Below the pieces are notes generated by a model. It did no database searches and was not told the DNA's origin. It was given only the letters and a program-made list of their open reading frames with translations. Position numbers and translations under genes: made by a program. This document shows positions 15,043-23,339 of a stretch of 26,427 bases of DNA, in pieces; position 1 is the stretch's first letter; every line of letters starts with the position of its first letter. Source of the DNA: Planctomycetaceae bacterium (GTDB lineage: Bacteria; Planctomycetota; Planctomycetia; Pirellulales; UBA1268); assembly GCA_947440895.1 (NCBI GenBank), contig CANETO010000001.1:1-26427 (forward strand). Reading direction: 5' to 3'.

Positions 15043-15798
15043 CTACAGCTGCACGCCCATCTTCGTCATCAGCAGCTTCATGTCGTCCCAGACCTCGCGC
15101 TTTGCCGGCGGATTTCGCAGGAGATACGAGGGGTGATAGGTGCAGATGACCTGCGCCGTTCCAAAGGAGAACCACCGCTTTCGCAATGCTCCAATGGTCT
15201 CATCGGTCTGCAGCAGTGCCTGCGCCGCCGTTGTTCCCAGGCAACAGATGTATTCAGGGGCGATGATCGCCAGTTGCTTTTCGAAGTAGCCACGACAACA
15301 CGCCGTCTCGTCCGGCAGCGGTCGACGGTTTTCCGGGGGGCGGCACTTCAGCACGTTGAGGATGTAAACGTCCTCTCGTGAGAGCGTGCAGGCTTCGATG
15401 ATCTTCGTGAGCAGCTGTCCGGCGCGGCCCACAAACGGCTCGCCGGACGCATCCTCGTCCGCACCGGGAGCCTCGCCCAGAAAACAGAGCCGTGCCGTGG
15501 TCGAGCCCGTGCCAAACACGGTGTTCGTGCGGGCCTTGGCCAGCGGTTCACAGAGGCGACAGGCTGCCACCTCCTGGCGAAGGACATCGAGAGCCCGGCT
15601 GCGGGCTCCCACGTCTAACGCTGGAGGAACTACGACGGAGCTTCGCCCGCCGCCGCCGTCACTCGCCGGCTTCTTCACCGCTCGTCGCTTCGGCAGGCTG
15701 GAAACCCCAGACGCAGCGAGGCTCTCCAGTCGCTGCTTCAACGCGCGTCGCCGACCATTGCCGCCCGACGAGCCCGACTGTTTGGCGTGTCCATCCAT
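15043..15798 (-). CDS. Family-4 iron-sulfur uracil-DNA glycosylase
   Basis: This enzyme family removes uracil from DNA, starting base-excision repair of deaminated cytosine. The catalytic domain occupies about residues 68-251. GEAPGADED and GEPFVGRAGQLL (109-130) form motif A and the following loop, LNVLKCRPPENR is the third block, and HPSYLLR (222-228) is motif B with H222. The four cysteines of the [4Fe-4S] cluster are C80, C83, C152 and C167 or C168. The first 65 residues are Gly/Ser/Lys/Arg-rich and look disordered, an extension beyond the roughly 200-residue core seen in thermophile enzymes. Start is ATG at 15798 with GGACGGA upstream; a GTG at 15819 would add seven residues. It lies 42 bases after the DEAD-box helicase stop, so co-transcription is likely. 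Confidence 0.92.
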   Translation of the reverse strand: MDGHAKQSGSSGGNGRRRALKQRLESLAASGVSSLPKRRAVKKPASDGGGGRSSVVVPPALDVGARSRALDVLRQEVAACRLCEPLAKARTNTVFGTGSTTARLCFLGEAPGADEDASGEPFVGRAGQLLTKIIEACTLSREDVYILNVLKCRPPENRRPLPDETACCRGYFEKQLAIIAPEYICCLGTTAAQALLQTDETIGALRKRWFSFGTAQVICTYHPSYLLRNPPAKREVWDDMKLLMTKMGVQL

Positions 15799-15840
15799 GG
15801 ATTCCGTCCGTACGTCCACCAGCCGATCCCGGCCGGCCTG

Positions 15841-17277
15841 TCAGAGGGCGCGGCGGTGCCGCTTCGGAGCCCTGCCCTTGCCAAGGAGCGCCGCCGCCGA
15901 TGGCTTTTTGGGTGCAGCGGCCTCTTCTGCGGCGGCCTCGTCCGCCACCAGTGCCCCAACCTTGGCGGCGAGACCACTCTCCCCCACGGCCACCCGGGGC
16001 AGTTCCGTCTTGGGTCGGCGATCGAACGCCTCAAAACCCGCGATCTCGTCCCGTTTGAGCAGCCGTTCGATCCGCATCTCAATCCGAGTGAGTTGCGGCC
16101 CCTCCTCGGGACTGACAAACGTGTAGGCGACTCCCTCGCGGCCCATGCGACCGGTTCGGCCCACCCGATGCACGTAGTCGTCGCAGAACTCGGGGATGTC
16201 GTAATTGATGATGTGCGACACCCCTGACACGTCGATGCCGCGGCCCACCACGTCGGTGGCAACAAGAATGCGGACCGTGCCATCACGGAACTGTTTCATC
16301 GCACGGTCCCGAGCCCCTTGTGGCAGGTCGCCGTGGATACAAGCCACCTCATCGGGGTGGCCGCTCTGACTGGCATGGCGACTGCGACGACGCGAGAGCC
16401 GCTCAAAAATCTTGTCAGTCCCCCGTTTGGTCCTGCAGAACACGATCACCTGCCGCGGGTTCTCCCGCTCGAGGAGACGCTCCAACAGATCGAACTTCCG
16501 TACGGGCTCGACAGTGAAATAGGCCTGTTCGATGGTCTCTACGGCCAGTTCGTTGACCGAAAAATCGAGGATCTCAGGATTCCGCATGTAGCGGGTGGCG
16601 AGTTTGGCCACGGGGGCAGGCACCGTGGCAGAGAGAAGCAGTGTCTGCCGACTTTCGGGGCAGCGTCGGAGGATCTTCTCGATGTCTGGACGGAAGCCGA
16701 TATCGAGCATCCGATCGGCCTCATCGAGCGTGACGATCTCGAGGTCCGAAAATGTCAGCGTGCCCCGGCTCATGTGATCGAGCACGCGGCCCGGCGTCCC
16801 GACAATCACCGCAGGATGCTTGGCCAACTTGTCGATCTGCCCCTTGATCGGCTTGCCGCCATAGACGGCCACGCAGTGAATTTTGGAACCGTGGGCCAGT
16901 TTCTCGAACTCATCCCGCACCTGCACGGCGAGTTCTCTGGTCGGCACGAGCACGAGGGCCCTCGGCCCGCCACCACGCCCCGGATGCAGCATGCGCTCCA
17001 GAATAGGAAGCACAAACGACGCCGTCTTGCCGGTGCCTGTGCGAGCCTGTCCGAGCACGTCGATTCCGGTCAGGGCCCGCGGGATTAGCCCCGCCTGTAC
17101 GGGCGTGGGGGTCGTATAGCCGGCCCGGTCGACGGCGGCCATCGTGGCGTCTGACAGACCCATCGTGCGAAAGCTGCCAACCGAACTACCGACATCCTGA
17201 CGGACGACATCAGAAGATGCTTCAGGGAATGCGTCCACCTGATCCGTCCACGGGCCACCACGCTCATTCACAGACAC
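15841..17277 (-). CDS. DEAD-box ATP-dependent RNA helicase
   Basis: The 478-residue protein has every DEAD-box motif in order. These are a Q motif (F36 through PTPVQ), motif I ARTGTGKT (78-85), Ia PTRELA (112-117), Ib TPGR (161-164), II DEAD (185-188), III SAT (216-218), IV IVFCRTKRG, V ATDVVGRGID and VI HRVGRTGRMG. It would unwind RNA duplexes in ribosome assembly or mRNA decay, often with a cold-response role (RhlE/CsdA-like). The last 60 residues are Ala/Glu/Lys-rich and end in KRHRRAL, a basic tail that probably binds RNA. I chose the GTG at 17277 because AGAGG lies seven bases upstream; the frame is open to 17595 but that extension lacks family similarity and crosses the promoter. It leads a run with the uracil-DNA glycosylase gene. 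Confidence 0.93.
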   Translation of the reverse strand: MSVNERGGPWTDQVDAFPEASSDVVRQDVGSSVGSFRTMGLSDATMAAVDRAGYTTPTPVQAGLIPRALTGIDVLGQARTGTGKTASFVLPILERMLHPGRGGGPRALVLVPTRELAVQVRDEFEKLAHGSKIHCVAVYGGKPIKGQIDKLAKHPAVIVGTPGRVLDHMSRGTLTFSDLEIVTLDEADRMLDIGFRPDIEKILRRCPESRQTLLLSATVPAPVAKLATRYMRNPEILDFSVNELAVETIEQAYFTVEPVRKFDLLERLLERENPRQVIVFCRTKRGTDKIFERLSRRRSRHASQSGHPDEVACIHGDLPQGARDRAMKQFRDGTVRILVATDVVGRGIDVSGVSHIINYDIPEFCDDYVHRVGRTGRMGREGVAYTFVSPEEGPQLTRIEMRIERLLKRDEIAGFEAFDRRPKTELPRVAVGESGLAAKVGALVADEAAAEEAAAPKKPSAAALLGKGRAPKRHRRAL

Positions 17278-17340
17278 TCGGTATCCTCTTTTGAAAGGCT
17301 CACTGGCCGCGCATAAGACCCCAGCACGAATCAGCAAACG

Positions 17341-17357
17341 ACCGGATTTATACCGGT
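17341..17357 (-). promoter_or_regulatory. Candidate helicase promoter with the -10 inside a perfect inverted repeat
   Basis: On the minus strand ACCGG-TATAAAT-CCGGT occupies 17357-17341. TATAAA (17352-17347) is a near-consensus -10, and the ACCGG/CCGGT arms make an operator-like palindrome around it. A -35 is weak (TGCCGT at 18-base spacing). Transcription would start near 17340, giving a leader of about 63 bases. Confidence 0.45.
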
Positions 17358-17438
17358 GAAAACTACCACGACGGCACCACCACGGCAAACGCGGCCGCAA
17401 AATCAAGGGCAACGAACGTACAGTTCTCTCAATCGAGG

Positions 17439-17458
17439 CCGCCTGGAGCCAAAGGCGG
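17439..17458 (-). terminator. Possible terminator hairpin after sdhB
   Basis: Reading leftward, CCGCCT and AGGCGG (17458-17453 and 17444-17439) form a six-pair stem with an eight-base loop, 17 bases after the sdhB stop. It lacks a U-tract, so factor-dependent or partial termination is the most that can be said. Confidence 0.3.
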
Positions 17459-17474
17459 TTCCTGCCGCAGCCAG

Positions 17475-18389
17475 CTAGCGATCGAAGATTTTTCGGATGG
17501 CCCAGACCGTGGCTGCCCGTCCTGCCCGGGCAATCGACCGCGTCAGAGGGATGCTCTTCGGACACACGGCCACGCAGTTCTGCGCGTTGCCGCACATCTG
17601 GATGCCACCCTGCGCCGTGAGCGCCGTCAGCCGCTCGTCGGCGATCATTTTGCCTGTCGGATGGCCGTTGAACAGCATGGCCTGACTGATAGCGTGAGCC
17701 CCCACAAAGCCGGCGTCGAATGCCGCCGTTCGGCGGGCTTCGAAGTCATCGGCAGACTCGTCTTCGCGGCGAACGAGTTCGATCTTCGTGAATTGAGGAC
17801 AGGCCTCCAGGCAGCAGCCGCAACTGATGCAGGTGGCCAAGGGATAGGCATCCTCCTGATTCTCCGGAGAGATCCGCGGGCCGGGGCCATGGTCATAGGA
17901 GTCATCGACGGGCACCCATGCCTTGACTCTCTCGAGCGAGTGAAACAGCCTGCCGCGATCAACAACGAGGTCGCGGACCACTGGAAACTTCGACATGGGC
18001 CGCAGTTCGATCTCATCGGCAGACTCGTCAAGGAGCCTGTCCACCAGCGCCGAACAGGCCATCCGGGTGCGGCCGTTGATCAGCATGGTGCAGGAACCGC
18101 AGACCTCTTCAAGACAGTTGCAGTCCCATGCCACCGGGGCCACGCGTCGGCCATCCCGCGACTTCGCCTGGGCAGCCACCTGCTGGAGGATGCTGATGAC
18201 ATTCATGTTGGCCACGTAGGGAATCTCAAACCGTTCCCAATAGCTCTCCTCGCCGGGGGCGTCCTGCCTCAGGATCCGTACACGAACGAACCGCTGCGGG
18301 GCGGAGTGCCCATTGCCACCGTGATCGGCCGGCGACTGCGATGGCTGACCGCCATCGTGGTGTCCAGTTGATTCAACTGACCTGATCAT
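17475..18389 (-). CDS. sdhB: Succinate dehydrogenase/fumarate reductase iron-sulfur subunit
   Basis: SdhB carries electrons from the flavin subunit to quinone through three iron-sulfur clusters. The 304-residue protein has the [2Fe-2S] ligands C92, C97, C100 and C112 in NCLEEVCGSC and RMAC, an additional C90, then CISCGCCLEACP for the [4Fe-4S] cluster and CGNAQNCVAVCPKSIPL, which shares ligands for the [3Fe-4S] and [4Fe-4S] clusters. The first 30 residues are a His/Gly/Ser-rich tail with no counterpart in standard SdhB. I chose the ATG at 18389, preceded by GGAGGAG at a nine-base spacing; an in-frame alternative at 18431 has no such site. It is the third gene of sdhCAB, 75 bases after sdhA. 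It would sit on the cytoplasmic face of the membrane. Confidence 0.95.
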   Translation of the reverse strand: MIRSVESTGHHDGGQPSQSPADHGGNGHSAPQRFVRVRILRQDAPGEESYWERFEIPYVANMNVISILQQVAAQAKSRDGRRVAPVAWDCNCLEEVCGSCTMLINGRTRMACSALVDRLLDESADEIELRPMSKFPVVRDLVVDRGRLFHSLERVKAWVPVDDSYDHGPGPRISPENQEDAYPLATCISCGCCLEACPQFTKIELVRREDESADDFEARRTAAFDAGFVGAHAISQAMLFNGHPTGKMIADERLTALTAQGGIQMCGNAQNCVAVCPKSIPLTRSIARAGRAATVWAIRKIFDR

Positions 18390-18464
18390 CGTTTGATGCT
18401 CCTCCGCACACGGAAACCGCACACTGCTCAACGCACGCTCGTCCGACCGTCATCATGTCACTTG

Positions 18465-20468
18465 TCAGCCAGTCGCTCCGGCAAACGCCGCCGGCCCCTT
18501 GTGGGCGTTCCCACCAACAGTCGCAGCGTTTTGCCGCTCCTTCCAGACATCTTCGATCTCCTCCCCGCCCACCAGACCATACAGCCGTGGCCGTGGGGGA
18601 GTCAGAGACGTGTCGACGTCCTGATACGATATCTCCGGTTCGCCCCCCGGACCACATGCGGCCACCGTCGACTTCAGCCACCGACGCGTATTCGCCTCGA
18701 ACCGATCGCACCAGGCCTCTGCTTCGCGACGTTTCTCTACCGGATCAGTGGCGTGGATGCCGGGCATTGCGAAGTCTGGCTTGTAGTGGGCTCCGCGGCA
18801 TTCGTCGCGCTGGAGCGCCCCCTTGAGGACCAGCTTGGCGAGCGGAAACATATCGCCAAGAGACTTCGTGAAGACGACATTCTGGTTCGTCCAATTCCCC
18901 GAGTCCGATACCGCGCACCTCCTCCAACGCTCCTCCAGCGAACAGACCTCTGCATAGGCGGCGGCCAACTGGTCGTTGCGGCGGACCACCGTGGCCACGC
19001 GAGTCATCAGATTGCCCAGTTGCTGGTGAAGGTCGTAAGGGTTTTCATCGCCGGCCGTCCGTACGAGCAGAGCCCTGTGGCGTTCTTCCTCGCGGCGCAA
19101 CCCCGAATCGAAGAGCCGCGACGATTCCTCAGCAGCCTTCTTGCCGCCAGAGTCGCAGCTCGCGATCACCCCCGGCGCACAGAACAAACCGCTGAAAATA
19201 CAGGAGAGCAGCGAATTCGCACCGAGCCGGTTGGCACCGTGGTACTGATAGTCGCATTCGCCGATGGCGTACAGCCCGGGAATGTTGGTCTGCTGATTTC
19301 GCGGCGAGCCCTCCACGAGGCCGCCCGTGCTGCTCTTTTCATAGTCGACCCACAGGCCGCCCATTGAATAGTGAACGGCCGGGAAAATCTTCATCGGAAC
19401 GACCCGCGGGTCGACCCCCTGGAACTTTTCGTAGATTTCCAGAATGCCGCCCAACTTGCGGTCAAGCGTCTCACGCGGGACATGCGTGAGATCGAGATAG
19501 ACGCAGAGCCGATCCTTCTCGACGGACAGTCCCTCGTTGGTGCAGATGTCGAAGATCTCGCGGGTCGCGATGTCGCGGGGCACGAGATTGCCGTACTTCG
19601 GATACCGCTCTTCGAGAAAGTAACTCCGTTCCGACTCGGGGATGTCCCGGGGATCACGGGGATCGTGCGGCGTCTTGGGAACCCACACACGGCCCCCCTC
19701 GCCGCGGGCGCTCTCGCTCATCAGCCGCAGCTTGTCGGCACCCGGGATGGCGGTGGGGTGCACCTGAATAAACTCCCCGTTGCCATACCAGGCCCCGGCC
19801 CGGTAGGCCCGGCTGACGGCGCTGCCGTTACAGACCATCGACATGGTCGAACGCCCGAACAGTAATCCACAGCCCCCGGTCGCGATGATCACCGCATCGG
19901 CAGGGAACGCGCGGAACTGCATGGTGACGAGATCCTGGCAGATCGCACCACGGCACCGGCCCGCATCATCGAGCACCGGCTCCAGGAAATCCCAAAATTC
20001 CCACTTTTTGACTTTGCCTTCCACCTCCCAGCGGCGGACCTGCTCATCCAGCGAATAGAGCAACTGCTGGCCCGTTGTGGCGCCGGCAAAGGCGGTCCGC
20101 TTGAAGAGCGTGCCGCCGAACCGCCGCTGATCACGAAAGCCCTCGGGGGTGCGGTTGAAGGGCACGCCGAGCCGATCCATGAGGTCCACGATCCGGGGCC
20201 CCCAGTCGGCCATCTCCTTGACGGGCGGCTGGTGCTGCAGGAAATCGCCTCCGTAGACGGTGTCGTCGAAGTGCTTCCACTCATTGTCGCCCTGCTGCCG
20301 AGTGAGGGAATTGACGCTGTTGATCCCGCCCTGGGCGCACACGCTGTGCGATCGTTTGACAGGGACAAGGCTGACCAGGTCGACCTGGACGCCGAGTTCT
20401 GCCAGCCGCATGGTGGCGGAAAGGCCGGCCAATCCACCGCCGATCACGAGGACTCTGGGTTGTGCCAT
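18465..20468 (-). CDS. sdhA: Succinate dehydrogenase flavoprotein subunit
   Basis: SdhA oxidises succinate to fumarate in the TCA cycle and feeds electrons to SdhB. The 667-residue protein starts with the FAD-binding Rossmann motif VLVIGGGLAGLSA (6-18). RSHSVCAQGGINS (39-51) places H41 as the covalent 8-alpha-histidyl FAD ligand, as in Bacillus and Wolinella enzymes. HPTAIPGADKLRLMSESARGE holds substrate-binding and proton-shuttle residues, and HYSMGGLWVDY and ANRLGANSLLSCIFSG match the remaining conserved blocks. The start is ATG at 20468, with AGGAG about ten bases upstream, rather than the in-frame codon at 20504. It is the second gene of sdhCAB, 44 bases after sdhC. The Bacillus-like group usually pairs with a dihaem anchor and menaquinone. 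Confidence 0.97.
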   Translation of the reverse strand: MAQPRVLVIGGGLAGLSATMRLAELGVQVDLVSLVPVKRSHSVCAQGGINSVNSLTRQQGDNEWKHFDDTVYGGDFLQHQPPVKEMADWGPRIVDLMDRLGVPFNRTPEGFRDQRRFGGTLFKRTAFAGATTGQQLLYSLDEQVRRWEVEGKVKKWEFWDFLEPVLDDAGRCRGAICQDLVTMQFRAFPADAVIIATGGCGLLFGRSTMSMVCNGSAVSRAYRAGAWYGNGEFIQVHPTAIPGADKLRLMSESARGEGGRVWVPKTPHDPRDPRDIPESERSYFLEERYPKYGNLVPRDIATREIFDICTNEGLSVEKDRLCVYLDLTHVPRETLDRKLGGILEIYEKFQGVDPRVVPMKIFPAVHYSMGGLWVDYEKSSTGGLVEGSPRNQQTNIPGLYAIGECDYQYHGANRLGANSLLSCIFSGLFCAPGVIASCDSGGKKAAEESSRLFDSGLRREEERHRALLVRTAGDENPYDLHQQLGNLMTRVATVVRRNDQLAAAYAEVCSLEERWRRCAVSDSGNWTNQNVVFTKSLGDMFPLAKLVLKGALQRDECRGAHYKPDFAMPGIHATDPVEKRREAEAWCDRFEANTRRWLKSTVAACGPGGEPEISYQDVDTSLTPPRPRLYGLVGGEEIEDVWKERQNAATVGGNAHKGPAAFAGATG

Positions 20469-20512
20469 GATGCTCGGGCTCCTGGGTGGGCCAGGGCTGA
20501 TCAAGAGGTTGA

Positions 20513-21358
20513 TCAGCCGCCTGACGGGGTGCGGGGTACGGATCCGGACGTGGGCACGACCGGGGCGGCTGTCTCAGACGTGTGAACGGCCGGAGCCTGA
20601 CCGTGCGACGGTGATGACTCGAGCGGCGACTGACCGCCTTCCAACATCCGCTTCACGTCCTCCATCCGAGTTTCAATCACTTTCGCCTGCTCAACATCGA
20701 CGCTTCGCATGCCGCCGAGCGCGCCGAGACCGGCTCCACCAAGCAGCACGCCCACCATGATGCTGATCCAGTTTGCCCGTCGCATGGCTCCCGGACTCGT
20801 CCACAGGCCCCAGGTGATGCCCAGCGTCCAAAGGCCGTTGGAGAAGTGAAACACCGTCGACAGGATGCCCACCGCATAGAGGATGGTAATCAGGAGCGGC
20901 CGCAAGACCACGGCTGCGGAACTCGTGGCGTGGTGAGGATCAAACCTGCCACCGCCGAACGGCGTGCCCAGCCAGTGCAGTTGCGTGATGTGCCAGATGA
21001 TGAAGACGAAGGCAATCATGCCGGTTGCCCGCTGCAGCGTGTAGCGGACGTTGCCGACATAGGAATAGGAGCCGACGTTCGGCAGGCCGTTGGCGATGAT
21101 CACGAACCCGACCACGGCATGGAAGAGCATCGGCAGGAAAATGAACGCCCACTCGATGGGCACGAGCAGCGGTCCGAGCGAATGGATCATGTCCACTCGC
21201 GACTGGAAGACCCCCGGACCGGCCAGCACTGAGGCATTGGTGAGGAGATGCACTACCAAGAAGGCCCCGACCGGCATCAGTCCCGCCAACGAGAACAACC
21301 GGTAGATCAGAAACTGGTGCCGGGCAAGAAAGGACTGGGATGGGTCGTTCGCGGTCAC
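20513..21358 (-). CDS. sdhC: Succinate dehydrogenase cytochrome b558 membrane anchor with extended C-terminal tail
   Basis: The anchor holds SdhAB at the membrane and passes electrons to quinone through two haems. The 281 residues contain five hydrophobic segments (about 20-45, 65-92, 110-130, 150-172, 195-217), as in the Bacillus subtilis subunit. H37, H80, H123 and H171 match in spacing the four haem-ligand histidines of that protein. From about residue 220 a charged coil-like stretch (EQAKVIETRMEDVKRM) and a Pro/Ser/Thr-rich end make about 65 residues that the roughly 200-residue Bacillus protein lacks. The start is GTG at 21358 with GAGG seven bases before it. It is the first gene of the operon, read from a promoter candidate at 21484-21457. 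Confidence 0.93.
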   Translation of the reverse strand: MTANDPSQSFLARHQFLIYRLFSLAGLMPVGAFLVVHLLTNASVLAGPGVFQSRVDMIHSLGPLLVPIEWAFIFLPMLFHAVVGFVIIANGLPNVGSYSYVGNVRYTLQRATGMIAFVFIIWHITQLHWLGTPFGGGRFDPHHATSSAAVVLRPLLITILYAVGILSTVFHFSNGLWTLGITWGLWTSPGAMRRANWISIMVGVLLGGAGLGALGGMRSVDVEQAKVIETRMEDVKRMLEGGQSPLESSPSHGQAPAVHTSETAAPVVPTSGSVPRTPSGG

Positions 21359-21456
21359 AAACTGCCTCGCTGCACTGTATTGGGCGGCCGAATCGATGCC
21401 GGTGATTCACGCGGCAGGCGGAGGTGCCTTCCGCCGGGAACCAAGAGTATACGGGG

Positions 21457-21484
21457 AGTATAGATTTGGCGACGGACGCGGCAA
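21457..21484 (-). promoter_or_regulatory. Candidate promoter of the sdhCAB operon, with repeated GAGTATA
   Basis: On the minus strand TTGCCG (21484-21479) lies 16 bases from TATACT (21462-21457), a good sigma-70-like pair. A second TATACT lies at 21451-21446. Both are parts of a GAGTATA direct repeat on the plus strand (21445-21451 and 21456-21462), spaced one helical turn apart, so a second start or a regulator site is possible. The leader to the sdhC GTG would be about 90 bases. Confidence 0.5.
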
Positions 21485-21498
21485 CGGCGACACTGCAT

Positions 21499-21527
21499 TT
21501 GGCGAGCCTCACGTCTGATTTTATACT
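21499..21527 (+). promoter_or_regulatory. Candidate promoter of the PAS-GAF-receiver gene
   Basis: TTGGCG (21499-21504), a 17-base spacer and TATACT (21522-21527) form the best promoter match in the window. Transcription near 21534 gives a leader of about 31 bases and excludes the upstream in-frame ATG at 21424 as the start. Confidence 0.6.
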
Positions 21528-21564
21528 TCTGTCGAGTGTTCGACCGGTGCGCGGAGGGTCGTTG

Positions 21565-23121
21565 GTGCCGAATCCAGTTCCATCTTCGGAGAGCTATCCC
21601 CCCCCCGGGTCGTGTGATGCCGGGGCGGTTCTGGAGCACCTCCCGGATGGCATCGCGCTGGTTCGCGGCGATACCACCATCGTCTGGTCGAATGGCCTGT
21701 TGGCACACTGGTGCCACAAGACCGATCTTCGGGGCCTCACTTTTTTTGATGCGCTCGACAGGCCGGAGATTCTTGGGACCGATGCGGGCATCTTTGCCGC
21801 GACGATCGCCACCGGCCGCACGATGTCAGCAACCCTGCGGACCGCCGACAACCGGTATTTCCATCTGCAGGCCGCGGCCTACACCGCCGACGCAGACGGC
21901 CCCGTCGCCGTCGCCGCGGTGCGAGATGTCACGCACACGATCCTCGAGCAGCAGAAACTCGCGGCCATCCATCAGGCGGGCCAGCAGCTCGCCGATCTGG
22001 CACCGGCCGAACTGGCCGACATGACCGTCGAGGAGCGAATCGATCTGCTCAAGAGCAACATTCTTTTCTACTCGAAGGATCTGCTGCAGTTCGACGTCGT
22101 CGAGATCCGACTGCTCGATCGGCAGACGGGCCGACTGGAACCGCTGCTCGCCGTGGGGATGCAACCCGCCGCGGAGAGCCGCGTCCTCTATGCACGGCCG
22201 GAACACAACGGCGTGACCGGCTATGTGGCTGCCACAGGGAGCAGCTATTTCTGTAACGACACCACGAAAGACCCGCTCTACCTTGAGGGCTTTAAAGGGG
22301 CAAAAAGCTCTCTGACAGTGCCCCTGATGCTGCACGAGCAGGTGATCGGCACGTTCAACGTCGAAAGCCCGGAGCCGGGCGGTTTCTCGGAGACGGACCT
22401 GCGGTTTCTCGAAATCTTCTCTCGCGATGTGGCCGCCGCCCTCAACACACTCGAGCTGCTCGTGGCCGAAAAGGCTTCGACCGCGGCGGAAAGCATCGAA
22501 GCCATTCACGGTGCCGTGGCGTTGCCGGTCGATGACATTCTGAACGATGCCGTCAGCGTCATGGAACGCTACATCGGGCATGATGCGGATGTTGTGGAAC
22601 GGCTTCAGCGGATTCTCCGCAATGCCCGCGATATCAAGCAGGTGATTCAAAAAGTCGGCGAACAGATGACGCCCAGCTCAGCCCATGCCCAGCGGCGACA
22701 GGGCGATCGCCATCCGACACTCGCCGACCGCCGTATTCTCGTCGTGGATGCCGATGAACAGGTTCGAGCCGCGGCGCATGCGTTGCTTGAGCGATATGGT
22801 TGCACCGTCGAGACGGCCCGCGACGGCACGGAAGCGGCTTCGATGGTGCGAGCCTGCGGTGCCGAGGCATACGATGTGATCATCGCCGACATCCGCCTGC
22901 CCGACATGAGTGGCTATCAGCTCCTTGTCAGACTCCGGGAGTTGCGGGATGTCGTGCCGCTCGTGCTGATGACCGGATTCGGATACGACCCGGGCCACTC
23001 CATCGTCAAAGCCCGGCAGGCGGGCATCGACCTCGTGCTCTTCAAGCCGTTCCGGGTCGATCAGCTGCTCGAGACGGTGGAAAAGGTGCTCGGACGCTCT
23101 GTCGCGCGTGCATCCGAGTGA
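21565..23121 (+). CDS. PAS-GAF-receiver domain signalling protein without a kinase ATPase domain
   Basis: The 518-residue protein appears to be a sensor fused to a response-regulator receiver. A PAS domain spans about 22-125 (LEHLPDGIALVRGDTTIVW), a GAF domain about 155-295 (NGVTGYVAATGSSYFCND, then VPLMLHEQVIGTFNVES), a helical segment about 305-370, and a receiver domain about 390-510. In the receiver, D395 and D397 are the acidic pocket, D442 (DVIIADIRLPD) the phosphorylation site, T470 and K494 (LFKPF) the switch residues. The helical segment recalls a histidine-kinase dimerisation helix pair, with H315, but no HATPase domain follows, so it cannot phosphorylate itself. No transmembrane segment, so cytoplasmic. 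I chose the GTG at 21565 because GGAGGG lies six bases upstream and the promoter candidate lies just before it. It is divergent from sdhCAB, which suggests a regulatory link. Confidence 0.8.
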   Translation: MPNPVPSSESYPPPGSCDAGAVLEHLPDGIALVRGDTTIVWSNGLLAHWCHKTDLRGLTFFDALDRPEILGTDAGIFAATIATGRTMSATLRTADNRYFHLQAAAYTADADGPVAVAAVRDVTHTILEQQKLAAIHQAGQQLADLAPAELADMTVEERIDLLKSNILFYSKDLLQFDVVEIRLLDRQTGRLEPLLAVGMQPAAESRVLYARPEHNGVTGYVAATGSSYFCNDTTKDPLYLEGFKGAKSSLTVPLMLHEQVIGTFNVESPEPGGFSETDLRFLEIFSRDVAAALNTLELLVAEKASTAAESIEAIHGAVALPVDDILNDAVSVMERYIGHDADVVERLQRILRNARDIKQVIQKVGEQMTPSSAHAQRRQGDRHPTLADRRILVVDADEQVRAAAHALLERYGCTVETARDGTEAASMVRACGAEAYDVIIADIRLPDMSGYQLLVRLRELRDVVPLVLMTGFGYDPGHSIVKARQAGIDLVLFKPFRVDQLLETVEKVLGRSVARASE

Positions 23122-23267
23122 TCGCAGCCCAACACCAGCCGCCGACGACGAGCGATGAGCCCCCTCTTTCGGGTCATCGCGAATAGCCGCGACTGCGCGA
23201 AAAGGTGCTGTATTGGCCGCTCTGGAAGTCTGGACAGGCTGGGGGGCACCACTGGCGTGACCTGCCC

Positions 23268-23296
23268 TTGACCCGACTTCACGCCGACAGGTACCT
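23268..23296 (+). promoter_or_regulatory. Weak candidate promoter upstream of the secretin gene
   Basis: TTGACC (23268-23273) is a good -35; the -10 region about 17 bases on (GTACCT or TACCTC) is poor. The gap from 23122 to 23339 holds no recognised gene or repeat. Transcription near 23305 would leave a leader of about 35 bases. Confidence 0.25.
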
Positions 23297-23339
23297 CTCC
23301 CGCCTGCGAGACCGGTCCTGCGCACAGGAAGCAGCATCA

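Noticed and set aside
14792..15175. In-frame 128-codon extension upstream of the lipoprotein start
   Set aside because: The ATG at 14791 has a strong ribosome-binding site directly followed by a signal sequence; the extension is Trp/Gly/Pro-rich, partly overlaps the glycosylase gene and would bury the signal peptide.
17278..17595. In-frame extension of the helicase to 17595
   Set aside because: It overlaps sdhB and the promoter-like palindrome, lacks helicase similarity, and the GTG at 17277 has a well-placed AGAGG site.
21424..21564. In-frame ATG 47 codons upstream of the PAS-GAF-receiver start
   Set aside because: The strongest promoter candidate lies downstream of this ATG, and the GTG at 21565 has GGAGGG at six bases.
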